From the NCBI GenBank assembly GCA_024734495.1, contig JALMQS010000055.1, positions 11,503,340 to 11,567,339 on the forward strand: a stretch of DNA of 64,000 nt, in the 5' to 3' direction. Numbering within the stretch: the stretch's first letter is position 1; each line of letters begins with the position of its first letter. The translations under genes and the position numbers were made by a program. This DNA is from Forficula auricularia. Lineage: Eukaryota; Arthropoda; Insecta; Dermaptera; Forficulidae. The notes beneath the pieces were generated by a model. The model did no database searches, was not told the origin of the DNA, and worked only from the letters and a program-made list of their open reading frames with translations. Shown here in pieces: positions 33,189 to 44,497 of the stretch.

Positions 33189-33950
33189 CACAATAATCCA
33201 CAGGGTAAAAAAAGACATGCCATATGGGCATTTTTCAAAAAGCGTTTCAGATTAGAATAAGATTGATTTTTAGGCCCTCAAAATTTCTCGAATTTATGTC
33301 ACTATGAGATTAATTAAGAGTAAGGTTAAGATATTAAAACTTTTTGAAATAAACAACATTATGCACTGTTTAATAAATTTATTAAAACTCTAAGATATAA
33401 TATACACAAATACAAATTTACGACATTTCTATAACAAATGATTAATACATTTATTAAACAGTAAATGATGTGGTTTAATTCAAAAAGTCAAAATAAACAA
33501 TTCAACCAACAAATCTTAGAAATTCGGTTGAACTGAAAAGAATCCTCGTATATATATATATTGAGGTTTTACTGCTCTCCCCCCCCTCGCAGGGAAAATC
33601 CCTGCAGGACTCCTAAGACAACCTATATTCTATAGAATATAATGGGAGAGTATTGCGATGGCCAGTCTGGGTCCTGACTCTTTGAGAGGTTGTATCTCAG
33701 AGATGAAAAAAGTTGATTTCATTTAGTAACTTTTAGGTGGAAGGAATCAGTGCCCTTAATAGTTAGAAACCGGATTTAGGATATAAAAACCGGAAATTGT
33801 GCTCCTCAGAGGCTAAAAAGTGGTCCAAAATCAATTGGTCAGTGCGTATGTATGGACCCACCCCTGCGTTTCGCAACCATAAATCTCATAGCTACAAAAT
33901 TCGAAACTTAAGCTGGATATAGGCTAGAAGGAGTAGAGCAATAACGTAAT
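33189..33950. other. Mostly unannotated
   Basis: Near 33591-33607 GCAGGGAAAATCCCTGC is a perfect 7-bp hairpin next to a C tract. No gene is recognised. Confidence 0.4.
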
Positions 33951-33952
33951 AT

Positions 33953-34290
33953 AATGTAAGTATAACCCAATATGATGTAATAAAACGGAATATAATGGGA
34001 TATGAATTGAATATAATGGAATATAATTTAATATGATTTAATAAAATGGAATATAATGGAATATAATTTAATATTGAATTAAATTTAATATAATAGAATA
34101 TAATGAAATATAATGTAATAGAATGGAATATAATTTAATATGATGTAATAAAATGGAATATAATGGCATATAATTGAATATAATTAAATATAATGGAATA
34201 TAATTTATAATGGTTTAATAAAATGGAATATAATTTAATATGATTTAATAAAATCGAATATAATTTAATATAATGAAATACAAATAAATA
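33953..34290. repeat. AATATAATGG-type tandem repeat
   Basis: An irregular array of 5-10-bp units built from GGAATATAAT, TTAATATGAT and AATAAAAT over about 340 bp. The minus-strand frame at 34135-34335 is an artefact of it. Confidence 0.85.
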
Positions 34291-34965
34291 TATTAACCGG
34301 CTTAGTATTTGATGAGGCAAAGAAATAATATACAATTTTTATTACTATTTTAAACGTTTCGATTCTGTTCTCATCTGTAAGTTTCACAGATTGTAAATCT
34401 GTAAATAATGAACTAACTCGTAACGAAAGTTGTCATTCTTATGAATAATTTTATATTAATCAACAAGAATAGATGTTTTTGTCACTTTTTTACAGATTTA
34501 CAGATCTTACAATATTGAACAAATGACCCATAAATAGTAATATTTATTCATGCTACAGATGTGTTTCATTGCAAATATAAATATATTATTATATTGTTAA
34601 GATAGGTCTAAATAGTTTTTGGAAATTTTATTGAATTATAAAGGTCTTTTGATTTGAAATGGTCTAATTAGTAATGAAGGGTAAATGATCTTTTGGGCAG
34701 TTTATACAATAATTTTATCCTATGAGAAAGGCTCTAAAACTCCATTGTCTATGGGTTGAATCTCTATAAGTCTATGATACCTATTCTACCTAGAATAAGG
34801 AAACCATTTATTTCAAAAATATTATCAAATCAAAAACATTATTTGACAAAACGTTGTTAAATCTATTCAAGAGAATAAAAAATTCAATAGTATATCAAAT
34901 ATATACATTCTTCATATATAATTTTTATTCAAAAAATAAAGCATAAAATAAAAATAAGAATGTTT
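34291..34965. other. Unannotated AT-rich stretch
   Basis: No recognisable content. Confidence 0.5.
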
Positions 34966-34967
34966 AC

Positions 34968-35039
34968 CTCCTTTGCGCCCTTTACCTATTTACGGCCGGG
35001 GGCTTAGACCCCAATAACCCCCTGGTTAAGCCGGCACTG
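34968..35039 (-). mobile_element. hAT-like right-end fragment
   Basis: As reverse complement it begins CAGTGCCGGCTTAACCAGGG and continues GGTCTAAGCCCCCGGCCG, a GC-rich CAGTGCCGG terminus typical of hAT elements. The partner end was not found. Confidence 0.45.
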
Positions 35040-35985
35040 ATTTTACTAAATAATTTAGAAATGTAATACATATGCTTTCGTCAGGGCTTACAGAATATCT
35101 CTGACATCGTTGGACTTCGAGAAACACAACTATATATATAAACACCTATTATATAAAAAGAATGAATTTAGAATTTAGAAAATTTGGTGGCGCAAACAGA
35201 TCCATGATCTTTTTCAGGGATCCGAGAAGTTCGTTGAACACCGTGGGATTAATTCGTCCCAATTTATAGAATTATAGATTATGTTTTTTATTAATAATTA
35301 ACGTTAAGTTGCGTCCTCTTTACAACTTGATATTCAATCAATTATTACATTTAACATTCCTACGAAAATTCAAAATTTCAAATTAATTTAATAAAATTTA
35401 CCTATTTTTCTCTAATTTCATTAATTAGGACTTGAATTTGTAATTCATACATTTTCAATCTGTAGATCAAATAAAAAAATATTTCTAGAGATCGACATGT
35501 AATTTTAGCGACATGTTTCTGATCGTTGTTTAATAAAATGATCAATATTATAAAGTTTTATTTTCTTTTAGTAAATTTCTTACCATCAACGGAGCTTTAA
35601 AATATTTTGATAGTTATTACTTTCATCTAGTCAATATAATCTTCATTTTTAAATTCGAGTTTTTGAGTACACCTAATAGAAAAATAATAAAAATGAACTT
35701 CTTAAATTTTGCCTAGTATGTCTTCGAAAGCGATATATAAATTCAAAGATATGATTTTATAATTTTCTAATTAATTAAAAAAAAATGTGCATTTGATTGA
35801 ATATCAAAAATTCTCTTAGCATGTGTATGTAAATTTAACTCTATGTGGATGAAAACTTACCTCAGTAAAATAGATCCTTGGATTTCTTAAATTTAGCTCT
35901 AATCTAGCCAAGAAGGTCAGGTCTTTCTATTTCGATTCTTCCGATTGGAATCCAATCCAATCCGCGAGTCAAAAGACAAATCAAA
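35040..35985. other. Unannotated AT-rich stretch
   Basis: No recognisable gene. Directly before 35985 a duplicated AATCCAATCC string occurs. Confidence 0.45.
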
Positions 35986-35991
35986 GAAAAC

Positions 35992-36141
35992 TTGGAATTT
36001 TTGGTTGACGTTCAGGGACGTGAGCTCTCCGTTTTGGGTTTGGATACAAGCAAGTTGAAGGGAAACTCTGTGGGTTGTCGAGGAGAGGCTGCTGTCCTCA
36101 GTGTCCGAGGAACCTCTGCACTGGGAAGATCTGCTCGCCAG
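35992..36141 (+). CDS. Possible exon, open and GC-rich
   Basis: About 150 bp with roughly half G+C in an AT-rich region, open in the frame reading VDVQGRELSVLGLDTSKLKG then NSVGCRGEAAVLSVRG and SALGRSARQ. It ends at CTCGCCAG followed by GTAGTA, a plausible splice donor. No domain is recognised and no upstream acceptor is convincing. It could be a first exon (partly 5' UTR). Sequences further on (36225-36275) include GCAGGAGAAGCCCAAGCTGC, also GC-richer. Confidence 0.25.
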
Positions 36142-36639
36142 GTAGTACTAATACTACTATTCGTTAGACAGGCTCAAGATTACTTTAATGACTGATTATA
36201 AATACCTTTCTTACTGTGTTGGTTTGAGCAGGAGAAGCCCAAGCTGCAAGTGTCGTCCTCAGGCTGAGAATAAATACTCGCCTTGCAATTTTTTAGGAGT
36301 TCTCCTCTCATCTTGTGGATTAGAGAATTTTTCGTACATTGAGCTAGAAATAGGCAGGGAATGCGCTCTCGGTTCGTTTCTTTACTGCGGATCTCGAAAA
36401 CTCTTTGTTGTCTACCAAGTTTTTCAATTTTTGAGCTAAAATTATTTATTTTTTTAAATTCAAAATGTACTTTTTTCATTCTCCTTTATGATAGATCAGT
36501 AGTAAATGATGATGGGGAATTAGGGACTACTCATCCCCAAAATTCTATTTACTTTAGACGAGGGGTGAACTGAGATTGGAATTAGATGTATGTGTCTTTG
36601 AAATTATGTGGATCATTTTGGAATTCATTAGATAATGCC

Positions 36640-36715
36640 TCTCACATCTGATGATCCTTCTACTTGGAAATGAAAGTGGAAGTGGAAGTAAGTGTACACG
36701 ATATTAGGTCGCGGT
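36640..36715 (+). repeat. Family D repeat
   Basis: CTACTTGGAAATGAAAGTGG, AAGTGGAAGTAAGTGTACAC and TTAGGTCGCGGTTCACCC. The reverse complement of 51215-51290 matches it closely. Confidence 0.6.
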
Positions 36716-36839
36716 TCACCCATCAACTTTAGAATTAGTCTTTTTAAATTAGCTACTACAAATTATAGTCATTATAGAACACTTGTAAGAGATGATTGCA
36801 TTAAACGAAAATTATTTTTTAACAATTGCTGCTCTGAGC

Positions 36840-37766
36840 CAGTGGCGGATCACCGCACAGGCGCAAGTAGCGCGTTTGGGGCCTCAGAATCTAAGGGGCC
36901 TCAAAAATAAGAGCAATTTTTAATTTTTTTAGCGTTCTGTAATTCTGTTTTTCAATACATGTGTAGTTGTAAGTTGATGCACATTTTACTTCAAAGACAA
37001 AATTTCGTAGTAAACGTGCATAATGTTATTTGTGAATTACTCATTTCAGAAATATCTAGAAGAAGCGTCATTTACAGTGAGGTACTAAAAGATTTTCAAT
37101 TCTTTTCAATTTTAAATGACCGATATGGAGTTAATGAATGTGTAGCAAGAAAATCTGCAAAATATAAGGAAGATATTGACATTCACTATTTCAAAGATGA
37201 AATTCTTCATTTAATTTCATTCATAAAGGGAAAAACGTCACTAATCCTGTTGACATGTATAAATTATTAATTGGGGGGTTACAATCAACATTCCCGAATG
37301 TAGAAACAATTTTAAAAAATTTTTTCTGACAATACCTATTTGCAACGCCAGTGGGTGAACGTCATTTTCGGTTTTTGAAACGTGTCAAAAATTATTTTCG
37401 AAACTCACTAACACAGACAAATTTAACTAATTTATCAATAATGTTTATGGAAAACGATGTAGTTCAGACTTTAGAATATGACTATGTTATTGATAAATTC
37501 GCTAATCTTAAAAGCGAGAAAAGTTCCACTTTAATTTAATTTTATATATAGTATGTAATGCAATAATAAATGTAATTTTGTTGTGCGATATTCAAACTAT
37601 TTTTTCCATGGTTATTGAATATGTTTTTATTTATTATTGTAATAAAAAATTTCTATTTTGAACATATGTACGTTCATTAAAACGCCACTATTTTACAATC
37701 AGTAATGTAGGGGGGCCTCAAAATGTGATTGCGCTTGGGCCTTTCAAAATTCTTGATCCGCCACTG
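36840..37766 (+). mobile_element. Complete but inactive hAT element, 927 bp
   Basis: The 13-bp terminal inverted repeats are perfect: CAGTGGCGGATCA at the left and TGATCCGCCACTG at the right. CTCTGAGC flanks the element at 36832-36839 and 37767-37774, a perfect 8-bp TSD. Subterminal GGGGCCTCA-type blocks are typical of this group. The interior holds the C-terminal part of a hAT transposase on the plus strand, broken by frameshifts. This makes it an internally deleted copy of an autonomous element rather than a MITE. Confidence 0.95.
36959..37539 (+). pseudogene. hAT transposase C-terminal pseudogene
   Basis: Readable segments are DFQFFSILNDRYGVNECVAR, YKEDIDIHYFKDEILHLIS, MYKLLIGGLQSTFPNVETI, TIPICNAS, then GERHFRFLKRVKNYFRNSL and TNLTNLSIMF. 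The last group corresponds to the hATC dimerisation domain, whose usual form is TIPV..A..ERSFS.LK.IK.YLRSTM. Frameshifts occur near 37255, 37325 and 37345. The DDE catalytic residues lie in the missing N-terminal part. The sequence resembles the transposases annotated as zinc finger MYM-type 1-like in arthropods. It cannot produce an active enzyme. Confidence 0.85.
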
Positions 37767-37774
37767 CTCTGAGC

Positions 37775-38110
37775 GCAATTTTTCTAATTCTCTTTCAAAT
37801 TCAAAAGTGGGCTTTGCAGTTGGTTATAGCTAAATACAACAAATTAGTTGATCTCTAATCGGATTACCGAAATTGAAATCTTGTGGCGGCTAACCCTAGG
37901 AAAACTTCCTAACTACGCCAATAATAATAATATCAGGGCTATTCCTATTCCATATTTAATTTTTCAGCTGTTATGCAGAATTTCTTCAGAGGAATGCTGA
38001 AAATTGAGACCATATTTACAGGTTCTAAAATTCTATTCCTTGATATTCTTAAATATGTATTTACTTGTTCTGAAGCATAAGTCAATATCTATCTATCTAT
38101 CTAGACCTAG
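37775..38110. other. Unannotated stretch
   Basis: No gene recognised. A short (CTAT)n run lies near 38086-38103. Confidence 0.45.
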
Positions 38111-38119
38111 AGGTATTAA

Positions 38120-38395
38120 CAGTGACTCCTATAGAGACAGTGGCGTACACGTAGGTCCACCCGCCATTTTGAGTCGTATTTTAAGCTAAATAATATTAGG
38201 AGATTTAAGATAATATTATTTATTACCTTTTATTTTTAATTAAATAATCTTTAATTTGTGTCAAGAATGTGTTTAAAAATTAATTTTCTTAAATTTCCTA
38301 TTATTCTTCAATTTAAATAATGACTAGAAATGGCGGATGACCGTACGTGTCGCCGCTCTCCCTATATAGTCACTCTAGAGCTAGAGGTACTTATT
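38120..38395. mobile_element. MITE with TIRs of about 50 bp
   Basis: Left end CAGTGACTCCTATAGAGACA, GTGGCGTACACGTAGGTC, CACCCGCCATTT. Right end reversed AGAGTGACTATATAGGGAGA, GCGGCGACACGTACGGTC, ATCCGCCATTT. The two ends are clearly homologous inverted repeats around a 150-bp AT-rich core. TSD not resolved. Confidence 0.7.
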
Positions 38396-39720
38396 ATAAA
38401 GCGCTTAACGACGACGATAGGCTTTAGTGTTAAAAAAATACGGAGAATTCAAAAATAATTTATATTATAAAATTTTCAAACAAAAATAGTAGAAAACTAT
38501 TTGGCTTAGAAGAGTCCCCATATTTAAAAGTAGAGATATGACTAAATGCTAATGGCCCAAAATTTAGTGGAGGGGAGGGGGTTTTTTTTCGTAAATGATA
38601 ATAAATTATTTCATTAATTATCATTTACCTACTATTATATTCCCGATTAGAAAACCATTTTGGCCTGTTTCCGATCTTGAATTTATCAAGGACGTTCCGA
38701 GGGGGTTGGGATTATAAATTTTTCGATTACGTGGGGGGGGGAGGATTATAAAATATTTTATTACATTTTATCCTGTTCTCAATCTTGACAATACCAGTGG
38801 CGTTCCGAGAGGGCCTTGCAGCTGGTATCTTTATAAGATGTTTAAAATGATCGATACATTTTATCAGACTTTATACATACATTAAACATAATATATATTG
38901 CTCGAGTGATGTACAGGATGAAAAGAAGTAGGCCAGGACAGGAAATGATCGTTATAGCCATGATGTCATATTGAAAATCTAGAAATTCGAGTTTCATTTA
39001 ATGATTAATTGAAAATCTCATCTTAAGTCGACACAAGTTGTGCAAACATGTTATTTCAAGGCGAATCCAAATTAATAATATCTAATAATAATAATAATAT
39101 AAGTGGATAAATTATCACTGAAGTATATTAACGAGATCTAATCATTATTAAGTGAAGTAGAAATTTATCAAAAATAAAAACATCTAACTAAACAAATTAA
39201 TAAACTATTAATAAAATGACTCAAATAAAATTATTTTACTCGAGTATACACAATTTATATAATTATATACTTGATTATACTTGTATTTGAATGCTGAATT
39301 AAAGGGTTTATTAACATTATCGACTGATGGAATGTAAATAGTTTTTTTTCTGCTTTTGAAACTATTGTCCATTTATGCAGATTCTATATAGTAGGATACT
39401 TTTTTTTATTAATGTATTATTGTTGGGTCAAATTTTTGATCGAAAAGTAATATTGTTGCATCGTTGCATCTATTTATCTTCATTTGATTAAAAGCTATAT
39501 TAATGGTGTAAGCTGTAAGCCAATGCCAACACATACAGCTGACGAGTGGAGATCTGTGATATATATAAAATTAAAAATTAATATACAATAAATCCTTCAA
39601 AACTAAATATAATGAAATGATCGTCGCAGTGGTGGAATGCAGCTAAGAGGTAGCGAACCCTAGTTGGAATGCCCAAAGACATTTTGAAAATGTATCCACA
39701 GAGAACACTCAGAAATTTTT
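38396..39720. other. Unannotated AT-rich stretch
   Basis: G tracts occur near 38572 and 38733. No gene is recognised. Confidence 0.45.
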
Positions 39721-39721
39721 A

Positions 39722-40568
39722 ATAGTGATTACACTGTTCGACAAAAATTTCTCCCCTCAACCTAACAATGGAACCTAACAGTAGAGTGAGGCAATTGGGT
39801 TCTCCTGAGGGGGGGGGGGCGATCCCTTCTGACATTAATATAACATATCTAATCAAATCTTTGATTACACTGTGCGACAAAAAATTTACTATTTAATAAA
39901 GTCTTTGATTACACTTTTCGACAAAATATTTACTCCTCGTAAACCTAATGATAATTCCAGTAGAATTTTCTACACTGATTATCATGCAATTTCACGAATT
40001 TTTAAAACACGTCAGAGTTTTGAGATATTATCGGTCTAAACGACGAAAAAGGCCATTTTGACCCATTTTCGAGTCCCATTAGATATCAAACAACAATATT
40101 TGAAATCAAAATATTTTGTTGAAGTAATAGAAAACAGATTCATTTTTGATTTTCAAATTACCATTTCTTTTAGCTCAATTAGAACTCGAGTTATAACTAA
40201 AAAACTAAAACTACGTGATTATAAAGGATAATAAACATAGATAAAAACATAAGGTCTTAGTTTTTTTAGTTATAACTCGAGTTCTAATTGAGCTAAAAAC
40301 AAGTGGTAATTTGAAAATCAAAGAGAAAACTGTTCTTCTATTAGGTCAACGAAATATTTTGATTTTAAATATTGCCGTTTAATATTTAATGGGATTCGAA
40401 AATACGCCAAAATGTCCTCTTTCGTCATTTTGACCGATAATATCTCAAAACTCTGAAGTGTGGTAAAAAATCAGGAAATTTCATGATAATCAGCGTAGAA
40501 AACTCTACTGGAATTCATTGTTATGTTTACGGGGCAAATTTTTGTTTAATTTTTGTCGAGCAGTGTTA
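39722..40568. mobile_element. Foldback element with arms of about 310 bp and stacked termini
   Basis: Left arm about 39906-40208 and right arm 40258-40568 are inverted copies sharing AATTCCAGTAGA, CTGATTATCATG, TTTTGAGATATTATCGGT and GCTCAATTAGAACTCGAGTT. The spacer is about 50 bp. The terminus GATTACACTGTTCGACAAAA occurs at the outer end and twice more upstream (39727 and 39864), so the left end is partly triplicated. The CACTGTTCGACAAAAATT end is a common MITE terminus in arthropods (from memory). Confidence 0.75.
39795..39865 (+). repeat. Duplicated block, copy 1
   Basis: CAATTGGGTTCTCCTGAGG, a G tract, GATCCCTTCTGACATTAATA and CATATCTAATCAAATCTTTG recur almost unchanged at 43678-43755. 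Confidence 0.75.
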
Positions 40569-40890
40569 TTAAAAAAATAAATAAGAATTTATTTTGTTTT
40601 TTATGATTAAAAATTTCCAGCAAAATATGCTCCTTTAAGCCTAGTTTACAGGGACTTAGTACTTCCATTTATCCATTTAAAGCCCTTAGCAGAATAACTG
40701 GTTAGTTGTGGTTTACACGTTTCTACTACTAACCACTGTAATTAGTGTATTTTATTAAGGGAGAATGGTGATTGAAATAAAGGAAGGGGGTGTAAATTAG
40801 GAGTATCGAAAAATAAATATTTTAATCGTTCATATCTCGACTTCGGTAAGTCGCAGAGCCTTGAAATTTGAAACTTAAACTATTTAGGGA
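40569..40890. other. Unannotated stretch
   Basis: No gene recognised. Confidence 0.45.
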
Positions 40891-40892
40891 CA

Positions 40893-41100
40893 GTTGTATG
40901 TCGGTTGGTAAACTCTTTTTAAACGTTGACAAATGGTAAACCTATAATTCAACTTGTGGCGGAGGGATGGCCAATCAGATGACAGGCACTTTCATCTGAT
41001 TGGCCATCCCGCCAGGCACAAGGTGAATTATAAGGTTTTACCCCTTCGTCAACGTTTAAAAAGAGTTTACCAACCGACATGCGCTGAGCTCTTAGAGGCA
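40893..41100. repeat. Near-perfect palindrome with arms of about 90 bp
   Basis: Left arm ATGTCGGTTGGTAAACTCTT ... GATGGCCAATCAGATGA and right arm TCATCTGATTGGCCATC ... AAGAGTTTACCAACCGACAT are separated by only about 9 bp (CAGGCACTT). Small asymmetric indels exist (right arm AGGCACAAGG). Immediately after, 41108-41124 ACCGAGCATCGCTCGGT is a perfect 7-bp hairpin. It is probably a young foldback/MITE. The frame 40954-41148 runs through it and is not a gene. Confidence 0.85.
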
Positions 41101-41125
41101 AAAAGTTACCGAGCATCGCTCGGTA

Positions 41126-42234
41126 TTCCAGGCACTTTTCATTTATAAAACAAAGAACTGATTAAATTTTTACCTTTCTATTTTTTATTAATAAGCTACG
41201 TATTCGTGCCAGGTTCCAATTTTCTAGAACCAACCCTTCGATGATTTAAAATTTCTAAATCACTCAAATTTGTAGAGAGCATGATATATGCCTATAGGCT
41301 TGAAATTTTTTTCACATTTTCCACCAATTTTAACAATTAAACATTTGGTTATTCTCATTAGAATAAGTAAAACACGGAATAGGAAATTCTTATTAATATA
41401 ATTATATTGACGTCCTATTTCATTATTCAAATAAGTATTTTTTTTTTCGAGTTATGGCTTGAAAACGAGTTTATTTTAATATCTGGCTATCTATCTAAGC
41501 ACCGGTACTTGTTTACTTTTTTTCCTATTCTCCCTCCTGTGTTTTCACGATGTCGATCACTATGGATAATGCGACTCAGCAGTGAAAGATCCTGGAATTT
41601 TAAAAACGTGGATTTTTTTTCGTCGCCTTCTTCTATTGTACAATTTATTTACAAGATAAGCAAGGCCAAAGAAACATCGTAGTCATTTATTCTCAGCTAT
41701 AAATAAAATACAATAAGAAGATCCCAAAATGCAACATACATTTTGCGAAATAATTAAAAACAAGTTAGTATTTATATATTATTATTAGCAAAAATGAGAA
41801 GGTAAATGAAGTAGATATAGGTAATAATAACACAATTAATAGTCTAAAGTCTAAAATATGATTCTCATTCATTTATTAATCAAATTATGTTTTGAAAGTT
41901 TATAACAGCTGAACGTAAAATCGGATCTCTAAAATTTCACTGTAAGTAAATAAATAAATAACAAAATTAAATTCTTATTTGTAATAATTTAAGTGTTATA
42001 CACTGTTAAGAGTTGAGACCTATTGTATGTTTGTATACGCGTAAAAAAATAAAACTATATTGTTCAAATGCAGGTATAATAGAATTAATGGATATGATTC
42101 AGCAACAATGAACATTAGAGGGGGATTAAAAAAAGCAGGATACAAATCTTATAGACAAAAAAACAATTTTTCTACAAACAAGTCAATTAAGATATAAAGG
42201 AATGAATATATACATTTCGAAGATTGAAAGGTAC
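41126..42234. other. Unannotated AT-rich stretch
   Basis: The plus frame at 41407-41682 (91 codons) has no recognisable domain. Nothing else is seen. Confidence 0.4.
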
Positions 42235-43520
42235 CTCTTCTGTTTGAATAATCACTAAACTTCGTTTGCGCGAAATACACGATTTACTTAAGATCCGAAA
42301 CCTCTACGCTCTCTTAAATTGGATAGGTATTGGATTTTGATAGAAAAAATAAAATTTCATTTTCATTAAAATTATACTATTATTTTAATTAGTATTTCAT
42401 GTAGAAATGAATGGATATAATTTCATTGAAATATCTTTAAAAAAAATTACCTTTTTCGCCCTTTGAAAAACTGAAAAGAAAGTAAGGGTCCCTTATCATC
42501 AGTTATTGGATTTTGATAGAAAAATAAAATTTCATTTTCATTAAAATAATAGTATAATTTTAATTAGTATTTCAAGTAGGGATGAATGGATATACTTTCA
42601 TTGAAATATTTAAAAAAATAATACTTTTGTCACCCTTTTGAAAAACCGAAAAGTAAGTAAGGGTATCATCAGCTATTGGATTTTTATAGAAAAATAAAAT
42701 TTCATTTTCATTAAAATTATACTATTATTTTAATTAGTATTTCATGTAGAGATGAATGGATATAATTTGATTGAAATATTTAAATAAAAAATTACTTTTT
42801 TCACCCTTTGAAAAATAGAAAAGTAAGTAAGGGTCCCCCTTATCATCAGTTATTGGATTTTGGTAGAAAAATAAAATTTCATTTTCATTAAAATTATACT
42901 CTTATTTTAATTAGTATTTCATGTAGAAATGAATGGATATAATTTCATTGAAATATCTTTAAAAAAATTACTTTTTTCACTCTTTGAAAAACAGAACAGT
43001 AAGTAAGGGTCCCCCTTTATCATCAATTAATGGATTTTCATTAAAATTATAATATTATTTTAATTAGTATTTCATGTAGAGATGAATGGATATAATTTCA
43101 TTGAAATATCTTTAAAAAAATAACTTTTTTCACCCTTTGAAAAACAGAAAAGTAAGTAAGGTTTCCCCTTTATCATTAGTTATTAGATTTTGATAGAAAA
43201 ATAAAATTTCATTTTCATTAAAATTATACTATTATTTTAATTAGTATTTCATGTAGAGATGAATGGAAATAATTTCATTGAAATATCTTAAACAAAAAAA
43301 TACTTTTTCTACCTTTGAAAAACAGAAAAGTAGGTCCCGCGTCCATCGTCCCAGCTACATATAACCTTCAGTCTTTCAAAATCCGCATCCATAGATACCT
43401 TCAACTCCCTGTAATCTCTTTTTTTCACGATACAGCATCCACTACGGGCTAAAGAGATTGTAGCTTTTTAGTACAACTTCTCGTAGTATCAATATCATTG
43501 TAAAAAAGGCATCCATCTAT
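42235..43520 (+). pseudogene. LINE 3' end interrupted by a satellite array
   Basis: Before the array, CGAAATACACGATTT gives RNTRF and then PKPLRSLKLDR; after it, NLQSFKIRIHRYLQLP reads in one frame. The RNTRF...SFK.RIHRYL order resembles the last part of some LINE polyproteins (WNSLP...FK.RI). The same order appears uninterrupted at 47780-48070, where GAAATACACGATTT is followed about 130 bp later by FKTRIYRYFQ. TGTAGCTTTTTAGTACAACTTC is a 3' UTR block shared with 43990-44045. Frameshifts and stops make it dead. Confidence 0.6.
42329..43335. repeat. Tandem satellite, six units of about 176 bp
   Basis: Units start with ATTGGATTTTGATAGAAAA at 42329, 42505, 42675, 42852, 43028 and 43182 (spacing 176, 170, 177, 176 and 154). 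Each contains AATTTCATTTTCATTAAAAT, TAATTAGTATTTCATGTAGA, GATGAATGGATATAATTTCA and CCCTTTGAAAAACAGAAAAG followed by TAAGTAAGGGTCCCC. Unit five has lost about 30 bp near its start. A diverged single unit is present at 58430-58580. Confidence 0.95.
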
Positions 43521-43677
43521 CAATGTTGTGCATTGTTAGCACTACACCTGGTAGACCGTATTTTATTTCCCAAACAAAACTTTAATTATTAAAATTGAAC
43601 GGGTTTTTCAGTTTATTAAATAAATTGTGTTTTTTTAATCATCTATATGGTTAACCCAATTGTCTGTAAATAAATAT

Positions 43678-43755
43678 GGCAATTGGGTTCTCCTGAGGGG
43701 AGGGGCGATCCCTTCTGACATTAATATAACATATCTAATAAAATCTTTGATTATC
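43678..43755 (+). repeat. Duplicated block, copy 2
   Basis: Matches 39795-39865 except for a shorter G tract (GAGGGGAGGGGCGATCCC). Confidence 0.75.
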
Positions 43756-43879
43756 GGCCTTTAAATTCTTCTCAAAAATTTAAGTTTGAAAATGAAGATT
43801 TTTATTTTTCCTTCTATGGTCAAAAGGACTAAACCCCAAACATAAGATTTCATCATATTTTCATTGTATTGCCTATCCT

Positions 43880-44060
43880 GATCAAGTCATTCAAAGTAAA
43901 TTGTAGTATCTTGATAGAAACGTTCGCACTGCTTTTTTGAGTACTCTTCCAGGTCGTCTTTAAATCAAAAATTTCTTCTTCTTTTCGCAATACAAGGTTC
44001 CACCGTGGACTACAGAGGTTGTAACTTTTTGGTGCAACTTCTTCTTTTATCATCTTTATA
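43880..44060 (+). repeat. LINE 3' UTR-like fragment
   Basis: GTTCCACCGTGGACTACAGA, GGTTGTAACTTTTTGGTGCA and ACTTCTTCTTTTATCATC match the 3' region of the LINE ends at 43440-43500 and 48000-48060. No protein remains. Confidence 0.5.
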
Positions 44061-44140
44061 AAAGAAAAAAATCTGATTGATGGGGAGTTTTTCCACTATA
44101 TTCCACTGTTAAAAAAAGTGTATTCTTTATATGGCCATTT

Positions 44141-44497
44141 TCATATGAACATAACAAAAGATAGTTTTTTGAGGTTGTTCATTATTGGTTTTAGACTAAC
44201 TAGGTTATTAGATGAGTTGACCGAGTGTTTGTTTAAATTTTCTTTGCCATTAGATATACTATAAATCTTGTATTGAGGATAACCAAGATAAATTTGGCAT
44301 AGAACGGGATTATGGTGCATTAAGTTGGCGTTAAAGTGGTGTGCGTGAGACAGGTCCAACAAGGAAGGAGTGTCATCTGCCAAACGAAATTCCTGCTCAA
44401 ACCAAAATAGACGTGCAGTCATACATATATACATACAGGCAAGTGTCGAGAATGGTGGGGGCCGTCTTCCAGACTTCAACTCATCTATATTCACCAC
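44141..44497 (-). CDS. Unrecognised 118-codon open frame
   Basis: It reads MVNIDELKSGRRPPPFSTLA ... EQEFRLADDTPSLLDLSHAH ... NPVLCQIYLGYPQYKIYSI, then an Asn/Lys-rich tail. The first 80 codons are GC-richer and more balanced than the tail, which is background-like. No domain, homologous family or splice partner is evident. It could be a terminal exon, an old retroelement piece or chance. Confidence 0.2.
   Translation of the reverse strand: MVNIDELKSGRRPPPFSTLACMYICMTARLFWFEQEFRLADDTPSLLDLSHAHHFNANLMHHNPVLCQIYLGYPQYKIYSISNGKENLNKHSVNSSNNLVSLKPIMNNLKKLSFVMFI

Noticed and set aside
34135..34335. Tyr/Ile-rich minus-strand frame
   Set aside because: Translation of the AATATAATGG-type tandem repeat.
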